DNA from: Microbacterium sp. USTB-Y
GTDB lineage: Bacteria > Actinomycetota > Actinomycetes > Actinomycetales > Microbacteriaceae
Direction: 5' to 3'
DNA length: 64,000 nucleotides
Assembly: GCF_023703415.1 (NCBI RefSeq)
Contig: NZ_JAGMTU010000008.1
Location: 56,773-120,772, forward strand
The notes under the pieces are model-generated. The model was not told where the DNA came from. It saw nothing but the letters and a program-made list of their open reading frames with translations, and searched no databases. Every line of letters begins with the position of its first letter. Within the stretch, counting starts at the first letter, position 1. This document shows positions 33,467 through 41,663 of the stretch, piece by piece. The position numbers and the translations under genes are program-made.

Positions 33467-35563
33467 GTGACGGTGCTCGAGATCGACGGCGTGGTCGGGA
33501 TGCGCGATGTGGGCGGGATCCCCGCCGGATCCGCCCGGGTGCGCACGGGAAGGCTCTACCGCTCCGGCGCGCTCTCGTCGGTCGACGACCGGGGCGCGGA
33601 CGCGATCCGCGCCCTGGTCGGGCGGATCATCGATCTGCGCTCGGACGACGAGGTCGCGGCGGCGCCGACGGCCGTGGGCGAGGTGGAGCTCATCCGCCTC
33701 CCGCTGTACCACGGGTCTCCGCGCTCGTTCTTCCTGGAGGGCTACGACCTCGCGGGTATCTACCGGCACCTGCTGGCGGAGTCGATGCCCGAACTCGTCG
33801 CGGCGATCCGCGCGATCGCCGCGGGCGAGCCCGCGCTCGTGCACTGCACCGCGGGCAAGGACCGCACGGGTCTCGTGATCGCGCTCGCCCTCGCCGCCGT
33901 GGGGGCCGACCGCGAGGAGGTCGTGGCCGATTACGCGCTCACCGCGGAGCTCATCCCCGTCTCCGACCGCCGGGCCACGTCGGAGCGCCTGCGCCGCGCC
34001 TATCCCCGGTCGCCGCACGCCGCGGTGCTCGCCACGGAATCCCCCGCGTCCGTCATGCGCGACGTCCTCGCCGAGATCGACCGCGTCCACGGATCCGTGC
34101 GCGCCCTGCTCGCCGCGCACGGGCTGACCGCCGCCGAGCTGACGGCCCTCGACGACGCCCTGCTGACCCCCGAGCGTGCTCCGCTCGAGGCGGAGCACGC
34201 CCCAGGCGGCGCCGCAGCCGCAGCCGCGCCCGCCGCGCCGCACCCTCCCGTCGCCCCCTCCCCCGGAGAACGCATGACCGCCCCCGCAGACCTCGCCTGG
34301 TTCGTCGACGCCCGCCTGGGCATGTTCGTGCACTGGGGCCTCTACTCCCTCGCCGCCCGGCACGAATGGGTGAAGAGCCGGGAGCGGATGGGCGACGCCG
34401 ACTACGAGAGCTATCGGGAGCACTTCGACCCCGATCGGTTCGATCCGCGCGCCTGGGCCCGCACCGCGCGCGAGGCGGGAGCCGGCTACGTCGTGCTCAC
34501 CGCGAAGCACCACGACGGCTTCTGCCTCTGGGACTCGGCCCTCACCGACTACACGACGATGAACACGCCCTTCGGCCGGGATGCGGTGGCCGAGTTCGTC
34601 GAGGCGTGCCGCGCCGAGGGCCTCCGCGTGGGCCTGTACTACTCCCTCATCGACTGGCACCACGGATCCTTCCCCGTCGACGGCACGCATCCCCAGCGCG
34701 ACGACGAGGACTTCAAGAAGGCGACCGCCGACCGCGACGTGCGCGACTACCAGCCCTACCTGCACGGCCAGGTGCGCGAGCTGCTCACCCGCTACGGACG
34801 CATCGACTACCTGTTCTTCGACTTCTCCTACACGCACCGCCCCGACTACTGGGGCGGGAAGGGCGCGGCGGACTGGGATGCGGAGAACCTCCTCGCCCTG
34901 GTCCGCGAGCTGCAGCCGGGCATCATCGTCAACGACCGCCTCGGGATCCCGGGCGACATCGTCACCCCGGAGCAGTACCAGCCCCTCGAGCCGATGGCCC
35001 GCGACGGGGCGCCGGTACCGTGGGAGGCCTGCCAGACGCTCAACGGCAGCTGGGGCTACGACCGCGACAACCACGAGTTCAAGACCGCCGAGTCGCTCGT
35101 CCGCCTGCTCGTCGACGGCGTCTCGAAGAACGGCAACCTGCTGCTGAACATCGGCCCCGACGGCCGCGGCCGGCTCGGCGCGGACGCCGAGCGGATCTTC
35201 CACGGCATCGGCGACTGGATGGACGACCACGCCCGCGCGATCCACGGCGCGGGCCCCGCGCCGTTCGCCCCGCCGACGGATGTGCGGTACACGCTGCGCG
35301 GCGACCGGCTCTACGCGCACCTCTTCGCCTGGCCGTTCAAGCACCTGCACCTGCCGGGGCTCGCCGGCCGGGTGCGGTACGCCCAGCTGATGACCGACGC
35401 CTCCGAGCTCGTGCCGCTGCACGTGGATCCGGATCGCGTCGCGCAGAACACGCTCATGGGCGGGCTGCCCGCGGGCACGCTCACCCTCCACCTCCCGCTG
35501 CAGCGCCCCGACACGGCCGTGCCGGTCGTGGAGCTGTTCCTGACCGACGACGCGATCGGCTGA
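33467..35563 (+). CDS. Tyrosine phosphatase-like domain fused to GH29 alpha-L-fucosidase
   Basis: One uninterrupted 698-codon reading frame holds two complete domains. Residues 1 to about 235 are a tyrosine-phosphatase-type protein (DSP/PTP3 family) with the P-loop HCTAGKDRTG, nucleophile C127 and R133, and the typical early GxxNxRDVGG-like MRDVGGIPAG and LYRSGAL. An Ala/Pro-rich linker follows (about 240-268). From residue 270 comes a GH29 fucosidase: FVHWGLYSL, the LTAKHHDGFCLWDS segment, and YGRIDYLFFDFSY carrying the presumed Asp nucleophile. An internal ATG at 34274 has GGAG 7 nt upstream, so the fucosidase might also be made alone, but the phosphatase has no stop of its own. The start is GTG 33467 with GAAGGG upstream. 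There is no signal peptide, so it acts on imported oligosaccharides in the cytoplasm. Confidence 0.9.
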   Translation: MTVLEIDGVVGMRDVGGIPAGSARVRTGRLYRSGALSSVDDRGADAIRALVGRIIDLRSDDEVAAAPTAVGEVELIRLPLYHGSPRSFFLEGYDLAGIYRHLLAESMPELVAAIRAIAAGEPALVHCTAGKDRTGLVIALALAAVGADREEVVADYALTAELIPVSDRRATSERLRRAYPRSPHAAVLATESPASVMRDVLAEIDRVHGSVRALLAAHGLTAAELTALDDALLTPERAPLEAEHAPGGAAAAAAPAAPHPPVAPSPGERMTAPADLAWFVDARLGMFVHWGLYSLAARHEWVKSRERMGDADYESYREHFDPDRFDPRAWARTAREAGAGYVVLTAKHHDGFCLWDSALTDYTTMNTPFGRDAVAEFVEACRAEGLRVGLYYSLIDWHHGSFPVDGTHPQRDDEDFKKATADRDVRDYQPYLHGQVRELLTRYGRIDYLFFDFSYTHRPDYWGGKGAADWDAENLLALVRELQPGIIVNDRLGIPGDIVTPEQYQPLEPMARDGAPVPWEACQTLNGSWGYDRDNHEFKTAESLVRLLVDGVSKNGNLLLNIGPDGRGRLGADAERIFHGIGDWMDDHARAIHGAGPAPFAPPTDVRYTLRGDRLYAHLFAWPFKHLHLPGLAGRVRYAQLMTDASELVPLHVDPDRVAQNTLMGGLPAGTLTLHLPLQRPDTAVPVVELFLTDDAIG

Positions 35564-35677
35564 GGACCCGCCCCGCCGCGCCTCGCCCGCCCGTCCCACG
35601 ATCCCGGCACCATCGCCGGGACCGCCGTCGACCCTGCGCCGAGCCCGGCGTCGGGCCCTGTCTCAACGAGGAGAATC

Positions 35678-37144
35678 ATGAAGAGACGCACGTTCATCCT
35701 GACCGCCGCCGGTGCCGCCCTGGCGCTCACGGCATCCCCGGTCGCCGCGCAGGCCGTCGGCCCCCGTGCCGCGGGGCTGCCCGCGCGGCCGGGCCGCGGG
35801 CCGTACACGTTCGTGTCCGACCTCGCCGCGCTGCAGACCGCGATCGACACCGCCAAGGAGGGTGCGACGATCGTCGTCACGGACGGCACCTACGCCGTGC
35901 CCGAGGGATCCCCGATCCGTCTCACGGGCGTGGGCGGACGGTGGAACAAGCACCTCACGATCACCGCCGAGTCCGTGGGCGGGGTGACGTTCACGGGCGC
36001 GCAGAGCTTCGTGTTCGACGCCGCCCACCACGTGACGATCAGCGGCTTCGTGTTCACGCAGTCGACGACCTTCGAGCTCCCCGCCTCCTGCCAGGCCATC
36101 ACGCTCAGCCGCAATGAGTTCGTCCTCGCCGACATCGAGGGCCTGCACAACGTGATGGTGCGTGCCGATGACACGGTGATCGAGTACAACCACTTCCACG
36201 GCAAGTCCACGCTCGGCATCTACCTCGGCATCGAGGGCGGCCAGCCGACCGACATGGCGCAGAACGTGCGCATCCACCACAACCACTTCTCGGACCACAC
36301 CTTCCCGGGCGACAACGGCGGCGAGCCGATCCGCCTGGGCGTGAGCCCGCGGGCGCTGAGCAGCGCGCACGCGATCGTCGAGTACAACCTCTTCGAGCGG
36401 TGCAACGGCGACCCCGAGGCGATCTCCGTGAAGTCCAGCGACAACACGGTGCGCTACAACACCATCCGGGACTCCCTCGGCGGCATCGTGCTGCGGCACG
36501 GCAACCGCACCCGGATCGAGTCGAACCACATCCTGAACGGCCAGAACGGCATCCGCATCTACGGCAACGACCACGTGATCGTGAACAACGTGCTCGCCGG
36601 GATCGCCGGCTCCGGGGTCGTGATCGGCTGCGGCACGGTGCGCGACCACTACGAGGGCGAGCCGTCGAGCTCGCGCACGAAGAACGACGCCGCCGACCGG
36701 ATCCGGATCGTCCTGAACTCCCTCGTCGACGTGGGCGGCGGCATCGTCGGCGAGACGGCGCGCCCGCTCGAGCCGCACGACTGCGTCATCGTCGACAACC
36801 TGGTGGTGTCGGATCGCGGCTCGCTCGCTCTCGTGCCGAAGTCGCTGGGCTTCACCTGGGCGGGCAACATCCTGTGGGGCGCGGCCGCCGACGGCGACCT
36901 GCCCGCGACCGGGTTCACCAGGGTCGATCCGCAGCTCGTGACCGATGCGGCGGGCGTCCCCCGGATCGGCGCGGGCAGCCCCGCCGTGAACGCCGCGACC
37001 CAGGATCACTCCGCCACCGTGACGGACGACATCGACGGTCGCCGGCGCATCGGCGTCGCCGACGTCGGCGCGCACGAGGTGTCGTCGGCGCACGCGTGCC
37101 GCGCCCCGCTGACGGCCGCCGACGCGGGTCCGCTCGCCCCCTGA
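35678..37144 (+). CDS. Secreted family-6 polysaccharide lyase (alginate lyase/chondroitinase B-like), copy 1
   Basis: A 488-residue right-handed beta-helix protein with a signal peptide (KRRTFILTAAGAALALT, cleavage near AQA 24-26). The PL6 catalytic pair is visible: K252 in AISVKSSDN and R273 in GGIVLRHGN, 21 residues apart, with the Ca2+-site acids in NGGEPIRLG and GDPEAIS. PL6 enzymes cleave uronic-acid polymers (alginate, dermatan/chondroitin) by beta-elimination outside the cell. GAGGAG precedes the ATG, 114 bp after the fusion gene, so it is probably the last gene of the importer operon. Relative to copy 2 at 39889 the mature parts are clearly homologous. Substrate choice between alginate-like and other uronates is not determinable. 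Confidence 0.92.
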   Translation: MKRRTFILTAAGAALALTASPVAAQAVGPRAAGLPARPGRGPYTFVSDLAALQTAIDTAKEGATIVVTDGTYAVPEGSPIRLTGVGGRWNKHLTITAESVGGVTFTGAQSFVFDAAHHVTISGFVFTQSTTFELPASCQAITLSRNEFVLADIEGLHNVMVRADDTVIEYNHFHGKSTLGIYLGIEGGQPTDMAQNVRIHHNHFSDHTFPGDNGGEPIRLGVSPRALSSAHAIVEYNLFERCNGDPEAISVKSSDNTVRYNTIRDSLGGIVLRHGNRTRIESNHILNGQNGIRIYGNDHVIVNNVLAGIAGSGVVIGCGTVRDHYEGEPSSSRTKNDAADRIRIVLNSLVDVGGGIVGETARPLEPHDCVIVDNLVVSDRGSLALVPKSLGFTWAGNILWGAAADGDLPATGFTRVDPQLVTDAAGVPRIGAGSPAVNAATQDHSATVTDDIDGRRRIGVADVGAHEVSSAHACRAPLTAADAGPLAP

Positions 37145-37170
37145 CCCGTCGGTCCCCCGTCGTAGGCCAC

Positions 37171-37213
37171 CGGGACGGGACGCGGCATCGCGAGAGCGCC
37201 GCGTCCCGTCCCG
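37171..37213. terminator. Terminator between the lyase and LacI regulator 2
   Basis: A perfect 16-bp stem, CGGGACGGGACGCGGC and its complement, around an 11-nt loop, 27 bp after the lyase stop. Suited to termination from both convergent genes. Confidence 0.8.
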
Positions 37214-37345
37214 CGCCGTGTCCGTCGGCAGATGCCGCGCCGTGTCCGTCGCGCGCCGTCTCCGGCTCCCTCGGCCGACGACCGTTCCGGCGCCGTCAGG
37301 CGCACCCGCGGTTCCGGTTCGCCGGAGCACGCCCGGCGACGCTGC

Positions 37346-38383
37346 TCAGTCCCGTGCGGGCCCCGTCGACCCGCGCACGACGAGCGCGGTGGCGGGGTCG
37401 AAGGCCGAGGACGCGGGCGCGTCGCCGGAGCCGATGCCGCCGAGCAGCGCGGACATGGCCAGGTCGCCCTCCTCGCGCAGCGGCGACTTGATCGTGGTGA
37501 GCGCGGGAGTGGTGAAGTCCGCGCCGAAGATGTCGTCGAAGCCGATCACGCTGAGGTCGCGCGGCACCCCCACCCGCGCCTCCACGAGCTCCTGCATGAG
37601 CCCGATCGCGACGAGGTCGTTGTAGGCGAACACGGCGGTCACCCCGGCGTCCCGCACCGCCGCGGCGGCGGCCCTCCCCCCGGCGACCGTGGGGGCGACC
37701 GGATCCAGTCGCACCAGCTCGAGCTGCGCCCAATCGCAGCGCTGGGCCAGCAGCTCTCCGCGCCGTCCCGCCGTCCACGACAGGGGCGGTCCCGGCACGT
37801 AGGCGATGCGCCGGTGACCGAGACCGCTGAGATGGCGCACGGCCTCGGCGATGCCGGCCTGGATGTCGGGCACGATCGACCGCACCCCCTCGACGAGGCG
37901 GTTCACGACGACGACCGGCTTCTGCGCCGCCAGCGACCGGATCTGCTCGTCCGACATGCGGGGTGTCGCGAGCAGCAGCCCGTCGACCATGCGCAGCAGC
38001 TGCGCGGCGCGCTCGTACTCGCGCTGGTCCGACTCCTCCGACTCGGTCAGCACGAGCGTGTACCCCTGGCGCGAGGCGGCCGTCTCCGCTCCTCGCACGA
38101 TGTCGAAGAACACGGGGTTGGTGATGTCCGACACCACGAGGCCGACGATCGAGGTGCGACCGGTCGGCAGCGCCCGCGCCATCGGATTCACCCGGTAGTC
38201 GAGGGACTCGGCGGCGGCGCGGATCCGCTTCTCGGTGGCGGCGTTCACCCGACCGGGCTGGTTCAGCGCGCGCGAGACCGTGGACGGGTTGACGCCGGCG
38301 AGGCGCGCCACGTCGTAGATCGTGACCTTCTCCGCCCCCGCCGCCGGTGCGGCCGCGGGCGCGGTGGAGTGCTCCTCGGGCAT
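37346..38383 (-). CDS. LacI-family transcriptional regulator (2)
   Basis: A 345-residue repressor with N-terminal HTH TIYDVARLAGVNPSTVSRALNQ (about 22-43), hinge DYRVNPMARALPTGRTS and a ligand-binding domain containing IGFDDIFGADFTTPALTTIKSP. It follows the mannitol dehydrogenase-type gene by 13 bp in the same operon, behind the operator at 39747, so it is likely autoregulated. It is therefore the best candidate repressor for all TGGCAAnCGnTTGCCA sites in the window. The start at 38383 has GAGGGGAA upstream. The effector may be a uronate-derived intermediate; that is inferred from the lyases. Confidence 0.92.
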   Translation of the reverse strand: MPEEHSTAPAAAPAAGAEKVTIYDVARLAGVNPSTVSRALNQPGRVNAATEKRIRAAAESLDYRVNPMARALPTGRTSIVGLVVSDITNPVFFDIVRGAETAASRQGYTLVLTESEESDQREYERAAQLLRMVDGLLLATPRMSDEQIRSLAAQKPVVVVNRLVEGVRSIVPDIQAGIAEAVRHLSGLGHRRIAYVPGPPLSWTAGRRGELLAQRCDWAQLELVRLDPVAPTVAGGRAAAAAVRDAGVTAVFAYNDLVAIGLMQELVEARVGVPRDLSVIGFDDIFGADFTTPALTTIKSPLREEGDLAMSALLGGIGSGDAPASSAFDPATALVVRGSTGPARD

Positions 38384-38396
38384 CGGGTTCCCCTCG

Positions 38397-39701
38397 TCAG
38401 ACCACCACGGACGCGTCCAGCCTACGGAGTGCGCGATCGACGAGCGTGCGCACGCGCTCATCCAGCGCCGCATCCCCGGTGCGCAGCACGTCGGCGTCGA
38501 CGCCGCGGCCGGCTCTCTCCTCCCCCAGGATCCAGGCGGCGACGACCGAGGCCGTGGCATCGGTCGCGTGCCCGGAGGCGATCGCCGAGCGCAGCACGGG
38601 CAGGATCCGCTGCGGGAGCTTGTGCCGTGCGCCCTCCGCGATCTGGGCGAGCCGGTGGCGGATGCGCGGATTCGCGAACCGCGTGCGCGTCGCCTCGATC
38701 GCGGCCGCCAGCTCCGCGTCCGGCAGGCGGCAGCTCGCCGCGGCGGTCTCCCAGTACTCCTCGACGAGGTCGCGCAGACGCGGATCCGCGAACGCCTCCG
38801 CGACGTCCGTCAGCCCGTGCAGCAGGCCGTGGTGGGCGAGCAGGGAGTGCGCCCCGTTGAGCAGCCGGAGCTTGCGCTCCTCGTACGGGACGAGGTCGTC
38901 GACGATGCGCGCGCCCGCCGAGGCCCAGTCGGGCGCGGGCAGGGCGCCGGGTTCCAGGAGCCACTCCGAGAACGGCTCGCAGACGACGACGGCCTCGTCG
39001 CGCACGCCGCTCAGCCGTTCCGCCGTGGCGAGGTCGTCGGCGACCGTGCGCGGGGTGATGCGGTCGACCATCGACGAGCGGAAGCGGACGTTCTCCTCGG
39101 TCCAGCTCGCGAGCCCGGCGGCGGCCGGATCCGCCTCCTCCCAGGCGCGCGCCGCGTCGAGGACCACGGCGCCGGCGAGCCGTCCGTTGCCGACCAGGTT
39201 GTCGCAACTGATGACCTCGAGCGGTCCCGCGCCGGCCCGCCGGCGGGCATCGAGCCCGAGCGCGATCCGCACCGGGGCGGTCACCGCGCCGTGCGTTCCC
39301 GGGGCGCGGAGGTCCTGTCGCACCGCGGGGTCGGCGAGGTCGAGACGCCCCGCGTCCCCGCCCGGCGCGCGGGGGTCGAGACGATACCCCGCCTCGGTGA
39401 TCGTGAGGGTGAGGACGGTGACGGCCGCATCGGCGAGCGCACCCTCCCACGCCGCCCGGTCGGCGCCGTCGTGCGCGCGCCGGATCGCGGTGATCTGCTC
39501 GGTCGCGTCGACCTCGGGACCGCGCACGAGAAGGGTGTACGCCCCTCGGCGCCGGGCGAGGATGCGCGCCTGCTCGGGCGACCGCCCGGTGAAGCCGACG
39601 AGGCTCCAGCCGCCGGCGTCGGCGGCGTGCTGCGTGTACCAGGCCTGGTGCGCGCGATGGAATGCTCCGAGCCCCAGGTGCGCGACGATCCGCTCCGCCA
39701 T
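38397..39701 (-). CDS. Mannitol dehydrogenase-family oxidoreductase (fructuronate reductase-like)
   Basis: A 434-residue polyol-specific long-chain dehydrogenase. The N-terminal dinucleotide-binding stretch HLGLGAFHRAHQAWYT, the ISCDNLVGNG segment and the catalytic-lysine region EERKLRLLNGAHS are intact. The family includes mannitol 2-dehydrogenase and D-fructuronate reductase (UxuB). Given two uronate-polymer lyases and a shared LacI operator, reduction of a uronate-derived keto acid is the more attractive role, but a hexitol substrate cannot be excluded. GAGAGGA precedes the ATG at 39701. It is the first gene of an operon with LacI regulator 2. Confidence 0.9.
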   Translation of the reverse strand: MAERIVAHLGLGAFHRAHQAWYTQHAADAGGWSLVGFTGRSPEQARILARRRGAYTLLVRGPEVDATEQITAIRRAHDGADRAAWEGALADAAVTVLTLTITEAGYRLDPRAPGGDAGRLDLADPAVRQDLRAPGTHGAVTAPVRIALGLDARRRAGAGPLEVISCDNLVGNGRLAGAVVLDAARAWEEADPAAAGLASWTEENVRFRSSMVDRITPRTVADDLATAERLSGVRDEAVVVCEPFSEWLLEPGALPAPDWASAGARIVDDLVPYEERKLRLLNGAHSLLAHHGLLHGLTDVAEAFADPRLRDLVEEYWETAAASCRLPDAELAAAIEATRTRFANPRIRHRLAQIAEGARHKLPQRILPVLRSAIASGHATDATASVVAAWILGEERAGRGVDADVLRTGDAALDERVRTLVDRALRRLDASVVV

Positions 39702-39739
39702 CCGTGTCCTCTCCCGACCCGATTCCGGGGTCTTCCGTC

Positions 39740-39762
39740 ATTCTAGTGGCAACCGCTTGCCA
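39740..39762 (-). promoter_or_regulatory. -10 box with abutting LacI operator, mannitol dehydrogenase-type operon
   Basis: The operator TGGCAACCGCTTGCCA occupies 39747-39762 and a -10 hexamer TAGAAT (minus strand) lies at 39740-39745, one base away. A repressor bound here would cover the spacer of the promoter. The -35 is poor. Confidence 0.75.
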
Positions 39763-39850
39763 TACGCCGCACGTCGGTACGAGAGGGCCGCGGCCCCGAC
39801 GCAGCGCGAACAGGCCGAGGCCCCGACGCGGCACGCGCGGGCCGCGCCGA

Positions 39851-39882
39851 CCGGGTGCCGGAGCGCGGGCTCCGGCACCCGG
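39851..39882. terminator. Terminator of the second PL6 lyase gene
   Basis: A perfect 14-bp stem, CCGGGTGCCGGAGC with its complement, around GCGG, 6 bp beyond the lyase stop codon. There is no T-run. Confidence 0.75.
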
Positions 39883-39888
39883 CACGGC

Positions 39889-41421
39889 TCAGGGGGCGCT
39901 GGGGCCGACGTTCGCGGTGGTGAGCGGAGCCCGCGTCGCCGGGCTGGTCGTGACCTCCTGGGCGCCGATGTCGTACACGCCCGTGCGCGCACGCCCGTCG
40001 AGGTCGTCGGAGACCCAGTTCGCGTGGTTCGTCTGCGTCGCCGCGTTCACCGCCGGGCTCGAGGCGGTGATCTTCCAGGTGCCGGCCGCGTCCTGCGCGA
40101 GCTGCGGATCCACCCGCGTGAACCCGACCTTCGGGATGTTCCCGTTCGCCGCGGCACCCCAGAGGAGGTTGCCCCGCCAGTAGAAGTCCTGCATGAGGGG
40201 GACGTTGCCGAGGTAGCCCGTCTGCCCGCGCACGATGTTGTCGACGATCGTGACGTTGAGCGGCGGCACCGTGCGGTTGGTCTCGCCGATGATCCCGCCG
40301 CCGTTGTCGACGAGCGTGTTGAGCGCGATCCGGATCCGGTCGGGGGCGTCGTTGCCGCGACGGGAGTCCGCCGGCTCCCCCGCGTAGTGATCGCGCTCGG
40401 TGCCGGATCCGATCACGATCGCCTCCTTGCTCAGCCCCGCCACGTAGTTGTTCACGATCACGTGGTCGTTGCCGTAGATGCGGATGCCGTTCGCGCCGCC
40501 GATGATCCGGTTGCCGGCCACCGTGTTGCCGTTGCCGTGCCGCAGCACGATGCCGCCGAAGCTGTTGCGGATCGTGTTGTAGCGGATCGTGTTGCCGCTC
40601 GACTTCACCGAGATCGTCTCGGGGTCGCCGTTGGCGTTCTCGAAGAGGTTGTTCTCGACGATCGCGCCGGCCGTGCTCAGCGCGCGCGGGCTGACCCCGA
40701 GCCGGATGCACTCGCCCCCGTTGGCGCCGGAGAAGCTCTGGTCGGAGAAGTAGTTGTGGTGCACCCGGACGCCGGTGGCCATCTCGGTCGTGCCCGCGCC
40801 CTCGATGCCCAGGTAGACGCCGATCGTGCTCTTGCCGTGGAACCAGCTGTACTCGACGACGGAGTCGTCGGCGCGCACCATGAGGTTGTGCTCGGCGCTC
40901 TGCGCGAACACGAACTCGTCACGGCTGAAGGTGATGGCACGACTGTCGGCCGGCACCTCGAGGGTCGTGGACTGGGTGAAGCGGAATCCTCGCAGCACCA
41001 CGTCGTGCGCGCCGGAGAAGGTGAAGCTGGACGCGCCGGTGAGCGTCACGCCCCCGACCGTCTCCGCCGCGATGGTCACGGGGGTGCCCGTGGCGCCTCC
41101 GCCGGAGATCGCGATCGCGGATCCCACCGCGTAGGTGCCGTTCTTCAGGATGATCGTGTCTCCGGCGTGCGCGGAGGCGATCGCCGCCTGCAGCTGGGCC
41201 AGGGTGCTCACCGTGACCGTCGACGCGGTCGTCGCGGCGCCCTCGGCCGCCACGGCTCCGCTGGCCGGCGATGCCGCGAGGGGGCCGACGCCGGCCGCAC
41301 CGGCCTGGGGCGCACTGAGGGACGAGGGGGCGGGACGCTCGGCGGCGTTCGCGACGCCCGCACCGCTGAGCGCGAGTGCGGCGATCGCGGTGGCCGCGAG
41401 CAGTGATCGAGTTGTCTTCAT
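39889..41421 (-). CDS. Secreted family-6 polysaccharide lyase, copy 2
   Basis: A 510-residue beta-helix lyase with a Sec signal peptide (MKTTRSLLAATAIAALALS, cleavage near ANA 24-26) and a longer Ala/Ser-rich segment (about 30-68) before the helix. The catalytic pair is K273 in TISVKSSGN and R294 in GGIVLRHGN, with the same 21-residue spacing and surrounding sequence as copy 1. Acidic Ca2+-site stretches NGGECIRLG and GDPETIS are conserved. It should depolymerise a uronic-acid polysaccharide outside the cell. The ribosome-binding site is weak (CGGAA). It stands alone behind a LacI operator at 41580 and a short possible leader ORF. The two lyases may differ in exo/endo mode or linkage preference. 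Confidence 0.92.
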   Translation of the reverse strand: MKTTRSLLAATAIAALALSGAGVANAAERPAPSSLSAPQAGAAGVGPLAASPASGAVAAEGAATTASTVTVSTLAQLQAAIASAHAGDTIILKNGTYAVGSAIAISGGGATGTPVTIAAETVGGVTLTGASSFTFSGAHDVVLRGFRFTQSTTLEVPADSRAITFSRDEFVFAQSAEHNLMVRADDSVVEYSWFHGKSTIGVYLGIEGAGTTEMATGVRVHHNYFSDQSFSGANGGECIRLGVSPRALSTAGAIVENNLFENANGDPETISVKSSGNTIRYNTIRNSFGGIVLRHGNGNTVAGNRIIGGANGIRIYGNDHVIVNNYVAGLSKEAIVIGSGTERDHYAGEPADSRRGNDAPDRIRIALNTLVDNGGGIIGETNRTVPPLNVTIVDNIVRGQTGYLGNVPLMQDFYWRGNLLWGAAANGNIPKVGFTRVDPQLAQDAAGTWKITASSPAVNAATQTNHANWVSDDLDGRARTGVYDIGAQEVTTSPATRAPLTTANVGPSAP

Positions 41422-41436
41422 CTGAGGTTCCGATCT

Positions 41437-41535
41437 TCATCGATGGATCTCCGCCGGCGCTGCCCGGACGACGCCGGCGGCGCACACCAGTCCCGTGACG
41501 CAGAGCGCCCTCGTGCGGCGCGCGGCGGATCTCAT
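41437..41535 (-). CDS. Possible 32-residue leader ORF before the PL6 lyase
   Basis: A short ORF lies in the leader between the LacI operator and the lyase start, ending 15 bp before it. It reads as a basic N-terminus (MRSAARRTR), a hydrophobic core (ALCVTGLVCAAGVV) and a polar end. AAGGC lies about 10 nt upstream of the ATG. It could be a small membrane peptide or a coupling leader, or chance. No homolog is recognised. Confidence 0.25.
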   Translation of the reverse strand: MRSAARRTRALCVTGLVCAAGVVRAAPAEIHR

Positions 41536-41579
41536 GGGGAAACTGCCTTCGCTCCGATCATGACGATCTCGAAGACTTT

Positions 41580-41595
41580 TGGCAAGCGTTTGCCA
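41580..41595. promoter_or_regulatory. LacI-type operator upstream of the second PL6 lyase
   Basis: TGGCAAGCGTTTGCCA, identical to the site at 30265, 159 bp before the lyase start. No convincing promoter hexamers were picked out around it. Confidence 0.85.
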
Positions 41596-41663
41596 CTCTT
41601 TCCCGCGAGATCCCCCGGCGCGAGGGCGGAAGACACGGATACTCGCGCCCTCCCGCCGGATCC

